Assembly: GCA_015501605.1 (NCBI GenBank)
Contig: JADNRZ010000006.1
Coordinates: 248,001-312,000 of the forward strand
Source of the DNA: Panaeolus papilionaceus
Taxonomy: Eukaryota; Basidiomycota; Agaricomycetes; Agaricales
Length of the DNA: 64,000 bases
Direction of reading: 5' to 3'
Shown here: positions 22,035 to 33,847 of the stretch, piece by piece
Layout: the number at the start of each line of letters is the position of its first letter
How positions within the stretch are numbered: the first letter of the stretch is position 1
Translations under genes and position numbers: made by a program
Notes under the pieces: generated by a model
What the model saw: only the letters and a program-made list of their open reading frames with translations
Told to the model about the DNA's origin: nothing
Database searches by the model: none

Positions 22035-25000
22035 ATGTCAGCTTCAGATTTGCCTGCTGCTGACCTCTCAGCATCCACGGAAACGACACGCTTGGATGCC
22101 TCACAGCGGTCTTACGGCACTGTACCCGCCTCGAACTCGTTCATCAGGCATGGTGTACGGAGAACCCTTTCACAAATCTCCATCTTGAACAATCTTCGAC
22201 GTGTACGGTCCAGCTCCCTTAGTTCACCATTGTATTCTCCATCTGGATTACGAGACCGGACCTTAGGACGCCTGAGTGTGCGCCCCCTTTCTACGTACGA
22301 CGAACCTTTGGCTTCCAAGGATGATATCCACGATGCTGATGCCAAAATCAATGGGATTCGAGTCTGGTACACGTCTTACACGTCCATAGACTGGCTGCAC
22401 GATGCAATCAAGGACTCTTTGCGATTCTCCAGACTCCGAAAACGAAAGTCCGTGCGTGCTAGGATTCGGCTCGCCTTCGACAAGAGTTTGGGCTGGATTG
22501 TTGTAACCATCGTCGGCTTCTTGACAGCAGTCGTCGCATTTCTTGTAGTCCGCAGTGAGCAACTGCTCTTTGATTTCAAGGAGGGCTACTGCGGATATGA
22601 TTGGTGGAAAGCTAAGCGCTTCTGCTGTCCCGCTTTTGAGGATGGAGACTTTTCGCTTTTTAGCCCATCAGAAAAGGCATCGGCACTTTGCCCAGCTTGG
22701 AAGACGTGGTCAGAGGTTATACCATTTGGGTCCAATTTATTAGGGGAGAATACGGTGGAATACTTTTCTTATACATGCATTGCAGTAAGTACCCCAGTGA
22801 TTTATTATGGAACGAATCTAATGAAAAGTTAGCTTATTCTGGCGTTGTTGTCGTCGGTGCTCACCATATACCTAACCAACTCCACAACCTTTGTGACGCG
22901 TAAAGAGGCCAACACGACACTGTTGGACCCTCTCAATAAAGCCACCAAGGCTAACCCAGAATCGCGTCGCAAGGTTATGTACTATGTATGCGCTATTTTC
23001 CCTCGAAAATTGTTGCCAAGATTGATATGTAAGATTATAGGCTGCAGGAAGTGGTATCCCAGAGATAAAGACAATCCTTTCAGGTAAGCTTGCGATCTAT
23101 CTATATCAGCTTGCCGTACCTGACCAACACAGGCTTTGTGATTCACGGTTATCTGGGAGGAAGGACGCTCTTCACCAAGTCAGTCGGCTTGGCTCTGTCT
23201 GTGGCCTCGGGTCTCTCCCTCGGGAAGGAAGGACCATTTGTTCACATTGCCAGCTGTGTGGGGAATATCGTCAGTCGAATTACTGGAAAATATGAAAACA
23301 ACGAAGGTGCGAACCTGGTTTACCTGAAAGCCAACACGGCGACACTCAAATCTACTCGGAGCAGCAAAACGGCGTGAAATTCTAAGTGCTGCATGCGCGG
23401 CAGGAGTAGCAGTAGCTTTCGGGGCACCTATCGGAGGTACTTTATTCAGCCTGGAAGAGGTATCATACTTTTTCCCTCCCAAAGTATGTGTTTTCATCGC
23501 CTCATTTATCTCTGTGACTAAACATGATATTCGATGGTCAATCCAGGTGATGTGGAGGAGGTAATAATCTCTCGCAAACCCTTCGAATATAATCGCTTAT
23601 GCGCTACCCTTGAATTCAGCTTCTTTTGTGCCATGATAGCAGCCATTACCCTGCGAATTCTTGATCCCTTTGGCACGGGAAAACTTGTCTTATTCCAAGT
23701 TACGTATGAAAAGGTCAGCATATGCGCCAACATCTCATCGTGCCCAGTATTCATCATAGTTCAAGGATTGGCATGCTTGGGAGCTATTCCCGTTCCTCTT
23801 CCTCGGAGTCGTCGGTGTAAGTGTGAAGGGTCATTGTAGGGATAAAGGACTCACTGATGTGTTAGGGTATATACGGAGCATACTTTTCCAAACTAAACCA
23901 CCGTTGGAGCAAGCATGTTCGCAACAAAACATTCCTAGGAAGACATCCTATTGTGGAAGTATTACTCGTGTGTTTTTTCATTCATTCTCTCCTGAAAATC
24001 TTGAATAAGAGTCCGTCATAGATTACCCTCTTAACATCCATCTTATGTTTCCTCAACCCTTTCACCCGAATGGGTGGGACTGAACTCATCTACAATCTAT
24101 TCTCGGAATGCAGACCAGGCTCAACAAAAAGTCACTCTGGTCTCTGTGTTTTTGACCCAAGTTCATTCAGTAACATCTGGCCGGTTGTCCGTTCGATATT
24201 GGTAGCCATGCTGGTCAAAAGCGTGCTGACAATCGTGACATTCGGCATCAAGCTTCCCGCTGGTATATTTATTCCGACATTAGGGGTTGGTGCTTGCGCT
24301 GGCCGCGTTTTGGGAATTGCTATGCAATGGTTAGAAGCGAAGCACTCAGGCCTTCTGTTCCATAATGGATGTCGTGGAGATGATGCAGAGTGTATGACTT
24401 TTTTCTCTCTTTTTTGGTCGATGTCTATTGCTTGTTCTTATCGACTCTGTTCTCGCAGGTGTTGTTCCAGGATTATATGCGATGGTCGGAGCAGCAGCAG
24501 CATTATCAGGGGTTACTGTGAGCCATTTGAAGTCATCATGCCCCCAACATAGAGTGCTGACTTCCCATCCAAGAGAACCACGGTGTCCTTGGCTGTCATT
24601 ATGTTTGAATTGACGGACACACTCACCTATGCCGTGCCCGTCATGCTTTCAGTGCTTGTTGCCAAGACTGTTGCAGATGCATTGGAACCCAAAGGGATAT
24701 ACGATCTTGTGATTGAACTCAATCAACTTCCTTATCTTGATTCCAAGCACGAATATCTGTGGGGCAGCCTTCAAATTAACGACGTGGTAAGCACTGGAAT
24801 CCAGTATACGCATAATCATCTGACGACGACATTCAGATATCTCGGGAAGTGGATGTTATTCGCGTTGATCAAAAGAACACGGTGACCGATCTTAAGGAGC
24901 TATTGGCTTCCTCAACTGCCGACGATAATGGCTTTCCCATCCTGCGAGGAGACGCAAACGATGCTGGCTTGAGGATGGTTGGGTACATTGGCGTAAATGA

Positions 25001-25499
25001 ACTCGAGCATGCGCTGAGTAAATGATTTTGTCTGTGAATGTAGCCTATTGACTGACACGTAACAACAGGTTTAGTCGCAGAAGACCCAGAGGGGGAGGTT
25101 ATTTTCCGGACAGCGTTCTCCCATCATCTGGCATCTTCTTCAGTATCATCATTGCAAGAAACTGGCATGACGGCGTCTGACTTGAATTTGGATTTGCTTG
25201 ACTTCACTCCTTACATGGATCAGGTCAGTCCATGTTGTCATCACGCCTTGTAAAGGGTTTGACCGATTCTTCTAGGCGCCCCTTACCATGGCGAATAACT
25301 CCCCTATGGAGCTTCTACACCAATTCTTCGTAAAACTGGGAGCCAGATACGTTGTCATTACCGACGTTGATGGGCTATGTACGTTCCATTCCAATTTATA
25401 TCGTTTAATGCACGCCTAAATTACGATTATTTAGATGACGGGGTTATTGATAAGAAGACATGGTTAGCGTTCTTGAGTGACCTGGAGGAGAAATCTTAA
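22035..25499 (+). CDS. CLC-family voltage-gated chloride channel / Cl-/H+ exchanger (Gef1-like)
   Basis: Large CLC protein with a cytosolic N-terminus, about 18 intramembrane helices and two CBS domains at the C-terminus; in fungi the Gef1-like members acidify Golgi/endosomal compartments. Selectivity motifs are visible in order: GSGIPE (in [10 protein letters not shown], near 23045), GKEGPFVH with the gating glutamate, [15 protein letters not shown], and LPAGIFIP, matching the GxFxP signature. CBS pairs follow from about 24790 ([18 protein letters not shown]) to the end ([20 protein letters not shown]). It is interrupted by about 13 introns of roughly 50 nt; not all junctions were traced. 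The start at 22035 gives a Ser/Thr-rich N-terminus of ~165 residues before the first helix. Confidence 0.9.
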
Positions 25500-25986
25500 T
25501 GGTCTATTCATCCACCTCACATTTGACACCTTCTGGTTGGACTAGTGTGAAACGTGAAACTAGCAAAGGACTTTTAACGAGAACACCCTATTTCATGGTT
25601 TCGTGCATCCTAGACAAGAAACAGCTGTAAGCGCTCTTGTTCATGTTTATTACCATTCGCATAATATCCCTGCATTTTGACCAATAAAACTTTACGTTTT
25701 ACATGTCGTCGATGCCGACGGTAAGTTTATGTGGGGACCGTTGGCCAAGAAGTGTACGTTAATGGTAAATAAGCGGTGGGATGGGTTGAATACACACCGG
25801 TAGACTGGGATGGGAGAACGGCTTGCGAGTTTATTATGTCTAGTTAAAGCTGGATAAGGACCAAATATTTCACTTGCAAGATCGTGATCAATCTATATTT
25901 TGACTTGTTTGCCTGGTCGGTGTGAATGAACATCTTCGTCTTCTGCAGGAGCATTTCAACTCTACTCCAAAACACTCTCCACTACA
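25500..25986. other. intergenic, CLC to SmD3
   Basis: 487 bp between two genes on the same strand. No supported ORF or repeat; contains the SmD3 promoter by position. Confidence 0.4.
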
Positions 25987-26719
25987 ATGGCAAATGCAGG
26001 TTTAGGAGTTCCAGTCAAACTCCTACACGAGTCATTAGGGCATATTATTACTGTTGAACTCAAAACAGGCCAACTTTACAGGGGAAAATTGGCCGAAGGT
26101 ATGTGAACATGGCATCTTGAATTGATGTAGGCTTATATATTCACTTCCTTGTTGTTTATTATGGTTGGATGAATAGCTGAAGACAATTTGAATATTAGTC
26201 TGAAAGATATAACTGTAACTGGTCGCGATGGACGCGTATCTCAGCTAGATCAAGTGTACATCCGGGGAAGTATGGTTCGCTTTTTCATCGTTCCTGACAT
26301 GTTGCAGAACGCACCCATGTAAGTTTAGTTGGAAGGGTATCTGTGTCTGGTGTCGAGATGGACTGCTTACGCGCAATAATACAACCTTTCAGGTTCAAAC
26401 GTGTGGGACCCAACGCTATGAGAGGACGAGGTATCGGAACAGCACGAGGACGTGCGACTATCATGCGCGGTGTGTCTTTTTTCATTCATGGCGCTTCTTC
26501 TCCGAGGACAAAGACTGATCGACTGAATGTATATTTTGTACGCTTTATCTTCTCCCATTGGTGTGGATGATGATCAGCCAACGGTAAGCAACAACTTGTC
26601 TTCCGCCGCGAGGCCCCACAAGTTCTAATCAGAACGAGAGCTGATAAACATGTCTTTTTCTGTTTTCAGCACGACGTGGACGTGGGGTCGCACCTCCTGC
26701 TCGAGGTATCAGACGATGA
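25987..26719 (+). CDS. SmD3, snRNP core protein
   Basis: Sm-ring protein of U1, U2, U4 and U5 snRNPs. Exons 25987-26098, 26177-26318, 26393-26469, a probable 6-nt micro-exon 26578-26583 and 26670-26719. Sm1 motif: [28 protein letters not shown] follows. Sm2 region: [20 protein letters not shown]. The tail is GR-rich ([16 protein letters not shown]...[15 protein letters not shown]), the usual target of symmetric arginine methylation. With the micro-exon the protein has 128 residues and reads IMRANARRGRG; without it there are 126 and IMRARRGRG. Both keep frame, so the sequence alone does not settle it. Confidence 0.92.
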
Positions 26720-27393
26720 TGGGAAAACGGCAATTCCGATACAAGTGGGCACAATCCCAATGCAGTTTGTAATGTTTTTAGTACTCTCTTGATCACCCAC
26801 CACCAACGGTCAAGATTTGGGGGACCAATTTTTTTCATGCATTCCTGTATCCATCTCATGCAAGCTTACTGCAGTGTTTGTAATACTTTTTCAAAGGCAT
26901 TGAGGGTACGAGTTACTCTGGGTCAATAAATAACTGAATTGGTTGATTGTTGCGAAAAGAAAGATAAATGGAAGAAAGAACAAGATTACAGGAACACGAT
27001 AGGTTCCTTGTCGTGGTAGAAGGAATCAAGCAAAGTCTGAATGTCACGGATAATTAAGATGAGATTGCTTGGCATGGAGTGGACAGGGATAGACTTTAGT
27101 TGGAGAAACGAAAGATCAGGAAAAGGTAAATCCCACCAGATAGAAGGATGAAGGACCGGTCCATGGACAGGGAACAGACAATGAAAAGTGACGACTACGT
27201 CATGTCTAGATAGAAAGATACGCGACGTCGGGGTGTTTATAACAAGCGACAGTGCGTGGCATTGACATATCGGCGGTGAAACGAACAGGGGCTGAACAGG
27301 ACAATCAATCTGCGTAAAGACTATCCGCGGACTGTGACGAGGCTATGCATGGGAATCGATGAGAATCTTCATAATTTATTATTTACTACAATT
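26720..27393. other. intergenic, SmD3 to SDHAF4 (convergent)
   Basis: 674 bp between the 3' ends of two convergent genes. It is purine-rich on the plus strand near 26950-27200. No ORF, inverted repeat or RNA gene was recognised. Confidence 0.4.
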
Positions 27394-27687
27394 CTAAAAG
27401 TCTGAGACTCTGCCTTTGAAACTCCAATCACCCCCAGGGTCTGCTCCAAATCGTTTTACTGGTTCAACTTTGGGTCCGCCTTTTTCTCCAGTGAGTGGGT
27501 TGACGTCTCCTTCGAATTCTGGTTTGAGTTTGGTTGGAGCATCTTTGTGAGTGTCTTGTGTTGATTGATTCGCTTTACGCATAAGATCTTCGAATTCTCT
27601 TTGTTCTTTTGGTGGAAGTGGTAGTGGTGAAGGATTATTGAGAGAGATATTTCGAGTAAAGATTCTAATAGTTGAACGTCGTAGCAT
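27394..27687 (-). CDS. SDHAF4, succinate dehydrogenase assembly factor 4 (DUF1674)
   Basis: Single-exon gene of 97 residues. SDHAF4 is a mitochondrial chaperone that binds flavinated SdhA and protects it before assembly with SdhB. The N-terminus (MLRRSTIRIFTRNISL) is basic and amphipathic, as expected of a mitochondrial presequence. The diagnostic C-terminal motif reads FEGDVNPLTGEKGGPKVEPV and ends GDWSFKGRVSDF. A (GTT)n microsatellite lies just upstream of the start. Confidence 0.92.
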   Translation of the reverse strand: MLRRSTIRIFTRNISLNNPSPLPLPPKEQREFEDLMRKANQSTQDTHKDAPTKLKPEFEGDVNPLTGEKGGPKVEPVKRFGADPGGDWSFKGRVSDF

Positions 27688-27804
27688 TGTTGTTGTTGTT
27701 GTTGTTAAGAATGTGGTTTATATAAGTACTAGGAAATTAATATATTCACGTGGCTTTTATATTATGGGGTGAATTATTACACATTCTTGAATTGAACCTA
27801 TCAT
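27688..27804. promoter_or_regulatory. shared intergenic promoter, SDHAF4 / Zn2Cys6 regulator
   Basis: 117 bp between divergent starts. It contains a (GTT)6 microsatellite (about 27688-27706), a TTTATATAAG TATA-like element (27717-27726) and a CACGTG box (27747-27752). Confidence 0.5.
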
Positions 27805-30800
27805 ATGCCACCTTCAATCGAATCAAAGAGAAAGAAAGAACGAGCTTGCGATGCTTGTCGAAAAAGAAAGACAAAGTGCGATGGTCCTTGGGTTCCTAAT
27901 AATATCTGCACAAACTGTCTACAAACTCATAAATCTTGTACTTACCTGTCAGTTACTTTTCAACTCGTTCCCTTCCCCCATCTGTCATTCCTTCTAATTA
28001 ATTGTTTACAGTGAGGCTTCAAAACCTCGGGGGCCGCCAAAGGCGTGAGTGTCGTGACCCCATACTTTTACATATATTCACTCGACTCATTTCTTATAGA
28101 TACATAACTGGTCTAGAGGACAGATTAGAGGCTCTTGAATCTCTTGTAAACAAGGTTCGAGACTTTCAAGATATCCATCTCTTGACTTTGTTAAACATTT
28201 CTTAGATTAGGCCTGGTGTTGACTTTTCTGATGAACTTGGTCCACCTATCATTCGTGATTCTTGGAAGAATCAAAACGAGCAACACTACCAGTCTGCTAC
28301 TACTACTACTACGCTATCAATAACAAAACAGCCTTCTTCCTCAACCTTACCACAAATTCTCATACCCCAGACTACCCCCAATACCCACGCCTCTCTTTCA
28401 TCCGCTCTAGTTTCCTCCATTTCACCTTGCAGCACTCATCTCACGTTTGGCCCACATTCGCATCCAGAGCGTTCCAAGAAAGATTTTCCACCGAATCGAT
28501 TGAATTATCGCGACTCAAACAAGTTCTCAGATGATAACACTTCATCGGACTATTCCTCTTCGCCCTCCGATACAGAGGATACTATTGTCACCTCGCTTGT
28601 TGGCAGGATGAAAATGACCCTCAAAGTGGCAGAGCAGGATTCTGATCCTGAGGATGATGGATGCATACGCTTTCATGGCAGGATCAGCACCGCTGGTCTC
28701 GTAGAGGTTGCTAGGCAATTCAAACATATGCATTTTTCGCCAGATCAAGGCTCTCCTTCGTCCCCTGATAACTCTACAGTAGCCCAAACAAGACGCCCCG
28801 TATTCTGGAGAACAGCACAGGTACCGACTATCCCAATCACTCTTTCTCCCCCCCATATTTCTCACTACTTTATCCACAGTGGGAATCCGTAGAGGATGCA
28901 GATGAGACTCACTTACCGTCCTTACTATCCCACTTCCCACCCATTGAACTGTGCCGACAACTCGTCGAGCTTTATTTTCGGCATTGCAACACCTTGTACC
29001 CTCTCTTGCATAGACCCACATTTGACCGGCAGTGGTCCAATGGTCTATACCGGCGGAATATCTGGTTCGCGGCGGTATGCATGCTTGTATTTGCCATTGG
29101 TAGTTCCTGGACCGATGATAAACGCGTCCTTCCCGCGAATGCGTTGCTGGAGAATGGTGCGCTTGACTGGACGCAGACCGGTCGTCATTATTTTGAAGCC
29201 GCCCTTGGTATGCATGCCTCGTTCGTAATTATGCAGTGTTTTACTTATACCTGCAACATCTGCATTTTAGACATGCATTGGTTGCGTCGTAGTTACCTTC
29301 ATCCTTCAAGCCTATTTGAAGTGCAAACTTTCGCGGTATTGTGCTATTTTTTTTGCCCTTGATCATATCCAACTAATGCCACATAGCTCATTAGCATGTA
29401 TCTGAGAGCCAATGATGATGCTTCAGCTGCCTGGATGTACGTGAGCTTGGGCTTACGAAAAGCTCAAGATGTAGGTGCCCATCGTAAAAAGGTGTATCGA
29501 GATCAAATAAACACCGACGACGAGCTGTGGAAAAGAGCCTTTTGGCATCTCGTTATTTTTGATCGAATGGGAAGCATCTCGTTGGGTCGTCCGCCCTGTC
29601 TTGGGGAAGAAGAGTATGTGCACGTCATCATTGTCGCTATTTCCTGAGATTGACCCACCTTTCCGTTCAGTTTTGATCTAGACTTTCCTGTCGAGGTCGA
29701 CGATGAATATTGGGAGGCCGAAAGTACTCAATTCAAGCAACCGCCTGGGATCCCCTCTCTCGTGGCGGCTTTTAATCAAATGATTCGATTGTCCAAGATC
29801 TCGGCATTTGCTTCGTGCACTCTGGTACAACTCTCCGTTCATTGGCTCTTGTTCATTCACTGACGCGTCACGAAACAGTATGCTATAGATCGCCCAGTCG
29901 CGTTCAAAGGAGTCAACACGCCAACCAGAGCTGGATTGGGCAAACAATTATCGCAAGCATTGCAAATCTGGGTTGACAATGTACCCGATCATTGTATGTC
30001 CCCACTCTTCTGTTCTTAGCAATATTGCGCTCATGAGTATATACATTTTTTGGGGGGGATTTCAGTGAAGTGGCGTAGCGATTTTCAGGACACGACCATG
30101 GCTCAGCAATCCAGCACCATATTTACCTCCTATCATATGACAAGAATATTAGTGCACCGTTGCTTTATTTTAGCACCATCTACAACATCTTTGCACAACC
30201 AGCAAGCCACTTTTATCACTGAGGACCCCGCAGCCGTTGTATGCTTAGAAGCTGTTCGGGCGTGTGCCCATATTATCCGAAACGACCGCAGCAAAAGTAT
30301 TGAGCCCCTTGATACTCCCCACTTGGGCTCAGTTGCGCACGCCTGCGGTGCATTCTTGCTCGTCGTGATATGGTCGCTTAAACTGCAGGAAAAGGAACTT
30401 CAAAGCCGAGGCATTTACGACATCAAACCTCCTGTGGCTCAACGAATGGAATGGATGATGAATGACATTCAATTTTTCACAGACACCCTTGAAAAGTTCC
30501 AAAAAAGATGGCGCATATGTGCCGCTATGCTGTAAGTCATCTTGTAAAAAAAACATAATGGACTAGCTTGCATGTTTATTGTTTATATCATAGCTCGGAA
30601 CTGAGGGATCTCATGCCCCGACCCTTGGAGGATGACAAGTCACCAATGGCACCAGGCCATTCACCACTGGTGTTAGAACATGCAGACAGCTTCGAGGTGT
30701 CTTCCCGCTTTGCTGTACCGATACCTTCCATCCACTCAAATTCCTCTGTGATGTATCCAAGTCAACCTCTGAGGGACTCGTATTTACGAGATGAACTACC

Positions 30801-31311
30801 AAAGGCACGACGCTCTGATAATGACTTGAAGGCGTCACCTCATGATCAAGACCCCGCATTCACATTCATTCAAAATCGTCATCCTGAATGGCACAAGACC
30901 CACACATTACCCCAGGAACAAGCCCCCGCTTATCATGGCGATCGTGTCGAGTTCTCTTCATCCAGCATTCCCCCTGTGCTACCATCTTCGTTCCGCTCCA
31001 TCCACCATGAACACGCCGCCCGTAAAATAGACAACTTATCCGCAACCCCAAGTGAACGACCTTTCCCATACATCAGCACCTCTATGAGACGTGCATCCCA
31101 GATACCTTCGAACAATCTGGACCAGGAATACACACGATATCCGCAAGCTAGGATATCCGGCATCAGGTCAAACCTAACTGACGGTCCTACCTCTGACGCT
31201 CAGGACCTTGTCGCAGTGGAAACCGATTATACCCCAATTTCGAGACACGCGCGTCAATATGATCACCATCCAACTGGGATATACCCGGATTATCTTCAAC
31301 ATGCAAAGTAG
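27805..31311 (+). CDS. large Zn(II)2Cys6 transcription factor with fungal_trans domain
   Basis: Fungal regulator of roughly 900 residues. The Gal4-type cluster lies near the N-terminus: RACDACRKRKTKCDG then NNICTNCLQTHKSCTYL, followed after an intron by EASKPRGPPKAYITGLEDRL, a linker and coiled coil. The middle is Ser-rich and acidic (SDYSSSPSDTEDT). The fungal-specific regulatory domain starts around 28890 with LCRQLVELYFRHCNTLYPLL, then HRPTFDRQW, LRKAQDVGAHRK and LWKRAFWHLVIFDRMGSISL-GRPP, all conserved in this superfamily. The C-terminus from 30568 is S/P/H-rich and probably disordered. About ten short introns. The layout resembles XlnR-type activators of cell-wall polysaccharide degradation, but the target genes cannot be inferred. 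Confidence 0.85.
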
Positions 31312-31685
31312 TGATCCATCTCTCTTCTCTCGTCTTTTATTATCTGGTCATTAGGTGCGATGCCAATTACGCAGAAACGCGCAAGGTTGCGCTGTGATAT
31401 TCTTTTGAACGACTCCTATGCCGTGGAGTATCCTGTGCAAACTTCGCTCCCATTAACTTACCATTTGTATTAACTTGTTGGATATATCTTGAGTTGGCGT
31501 TGCGAATATTCATCTTTATGCAATCAATGACACCTGGACCTGAGACGTCAATCCCTTGTATAACTACCAAAAAGTGTTAAAACGATAAAATACAACAGCT
31601 CAAGAGCTAAAACGAACCTAATCTACACAAACTATACAACTGTGGGGTGAATCAGTTAAATTATCGCATAAAATCAAGAGCAAGG
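31312..31685. other. intergenic, convergent 3' ends
   Basis: 374 bp between the stops of the Zn2Cys6 regulator and NSA2. No supported feature. Confidence 0.4.
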
Positions 31686-32711
31686 TCACGTACGAAGAAC
31701 AGCATTAATGCATCCATCGTTTTCGGGGTTATTCGTAATCTGTGCATATTTGCCAAAGACGACCTTCCCCCCTGCAGTCACCATTCCGAGCTCAGAGACA
31801 TTGACCTCTATTACTGTACCCTTGGTCATGACACCAAGTTGAGTATACATGGGTGACTGAGGGTTTTTCTTGACACCCAATATTTGTAGCTGGAAGGTAG
31901 CTTTCAAATCAGCTAGGAAGGGCAATCGCGATTAGATACTAGAGTGAGCGAGCTTCGCTTTGAAGATACGCACGATGAGTCACGTTTGCCTTCTTGTAGC
32001 GAAGAGCCATGGGTCGGATGAACCGCTCCATCTTGACAGGTTTGCGAGTGAAGCCTTCACCGACGAAAGTCGCTTTGGTGACCATTCGTTTCCAAGCTTT
32101 ACTTTTGCTCTTTCCCGTTTTCATAACTTTGAACATTTCGTCCTCAGCAATTCCTCGGACTTTGGGAAGAGGAACGGCGTATTTTGCAGCCTTGTCCTTG
32201 CGCTTTTGCTTGATAGCGCTTGAGAGAGCTTTGGCATCCTTCTGACCCTCGCGGTCCAAGAGATATGTAGGCAATGCACCATCTGGAACAGAACCCGCAT
32301 CTGCCTGCTTGACATTGCGTTCGTCGTGGGCCTTGAGGGTCTTTTTCATCTGAATCTTTTCTGCATGGCGCTTAGCATGAAGTAATTTGGCCTTGATGCC
32401 AAATGCTTTTTGAGCAAAAGCAGAAGACTTGTGAGCAGCTCTTGCTTCCTTCTTGCGCCTACAAATATTTTGTTTAGAAATATGCCGCATGAACCGATCT
32501 CACAAGGGGGAAAAAAAAGGCTTACTTGCGCTCAAAATAATCCAACCGCCATCCATGCCTTTTGATGTGCTCCTCGATATATTCGTTCTTTAAGTAAAAT
32601 CTTGAGCAATATCTCCAAATTTTGAGACGTTAAAATGTTACCTGAGGCTAAAAGACGAAAATGATATCAATTAAAAAAAATTCAGTTATAGTCAATCTAA
32701 GTGCTTACCAT
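31686..32711 (-). CDS. NSA2: NSA2, pre-60S ribosome biogenesis factor
   Basis: Conserved nucleolar factor needed for ITS2 processing and 60S maturation. The protein is 260 residues, the same length as human NSA2. Exons: 32711-32709 (just ATG), 32647-32642 (CCTCAG), 32587-32526, 32458-31974, 31912-31686. Joined, these give [20 protein letters not shown], the near-invariant N-terminus of the family, then [70 protein letters not shown] and [40 protein letters not shown]. The last residues are RT where most homologs have LV. The 3-nt and 6-nt first exons have good GTAAG/GTAAC donors and TTTTAG/TTAAAG acceptors. Divergent from YIP1. Confidence 0.95.
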
Positions 32712-32819
32712 GATTGCTGAAACGAAGGAGTGAGATTTGCCAAATATGGGACAAACAAAGTAGGTGTCAGACATTTAGAAACGAGCACGTGGCTCTATAA
32801 TTCCTGACCCACTCCAAGT
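32712..32819. promoter_or_regulatory. shared intergenic promoter, NSA2 / YIP1
   Basis: Only 108 bp separate the two divergent starts. A CACGTG box is at 32786-32791, in the context GCACGTGGC. Confidence 0.5.
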
Positions 32820-33751
32820 ATGTGGCAACAAGACCAGAGCCATCCCTACACAACTACATCGTCTGCTGGTTATTATGGCCAACCTGCAGAGCCTTTACAA
32901 TTTTACTCTCAGCCACAAGAATATTATGCAGCTCCCAGGACAAGTTTAGATGACCAGGTTCAAGGTTCAATGGCATCTCAGACTGCGGCATATGGAGGGT
33001 CAATCCAATCCGCTGGTGGATGGTGGACTGCATTTGGAACAGGAGGCTTTGAAGGAGAACCCCCTTTGTTGGAAGGTAGGTTTTCGGCTTTGACGACGTC
33101 TCCCAGGTTTTTGATATACTACTGTAGAGCTCGGCATCAACTTCCAACACATCCGCGACAAATCACTGACTGTATTAAACCCGCTTCGACGGGTAGACGA
33201 GCACATCATGGACGACGCAGATCTTGCAGGGCCCATTTTCTTTATTTTCTGCTTTGGAATCTCTCTTCTTCTGGTATGCCCTCGCGTTCCTTCCGGAAAA
33301 TCAATGTGCTGACGTTCTCTCGTGCCTAGTCCGGTAAATCTAACTTTAATTACATATATGGCGTCGGGCTCTTTGGGTCAGCATCTTTGTACACTTTGCT
33401 CAACTTGATGTCTGAGCAAGGCATTGACGCCTACCGTGTCGCATCAGTCCTGGGGTATTGTTTATTGCCAATGGTCGGAGTTGGGATCATCAGTATGATG
33501 GTGGCCTTAGAGTGAGTACCCGTTGGTTCCCCTAAGTTGTCTTCATCGTCTAATCGACGCGTCGCAGTGGTACTTTCGGATATTTGCTATCCATCATTTC
33601 CATTCTGTGGTGCACGTATTCGGCCTCTGGTATATTTGTGGCAGTACTACGCATGTCAGACCAGCGTTTCCTAGTTGCATATCCCATAGGACTGCTCTAT
33701 GGCTGCTTCGCTCTTCTCAGCATCTTCAATGCAAAACCACTGGGGAAGTAA
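32820..33751 (+). CDS. YIP1: YIP1, Ypt/Rab-interacting membrane protein
   Basis: Five-span Golgi membrane protein that binds Ypt1/Ypt31 and helps form COPII vesicles. Four exons, 32820-33075, 33128-33273, 33330-33511 and 33568-33751; 255 residues. A Y/Q/S-rich cytosolic N-terminus leads to the conserved Yip1 block [38 protein letters not shown]. Then come hydrophobic helices starting FFIFCFGISLLLSGKSNFNY and the typical GYCLLPMVGVG motif. The end AKPLGK matches the short luminal or cytosolic tail of the family. Convergent with CSF1, 96 bp apart. Confidence 0.93.
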
Positions 33752-33847
33752 TTACGGTTATTCGTTATATTATACTGCTGTACATTATAGTAGATGTGCA
33801 TAATCCAATGAAACGGACAATCGGTACCCATTCATCGTTTCACAGAT

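Noticed and set aside
28542..29021. 159-codon antisense frame inside the Zn2Cys6 regulator
   Set aside because: Shadow of a coding region; no recognisable protein.
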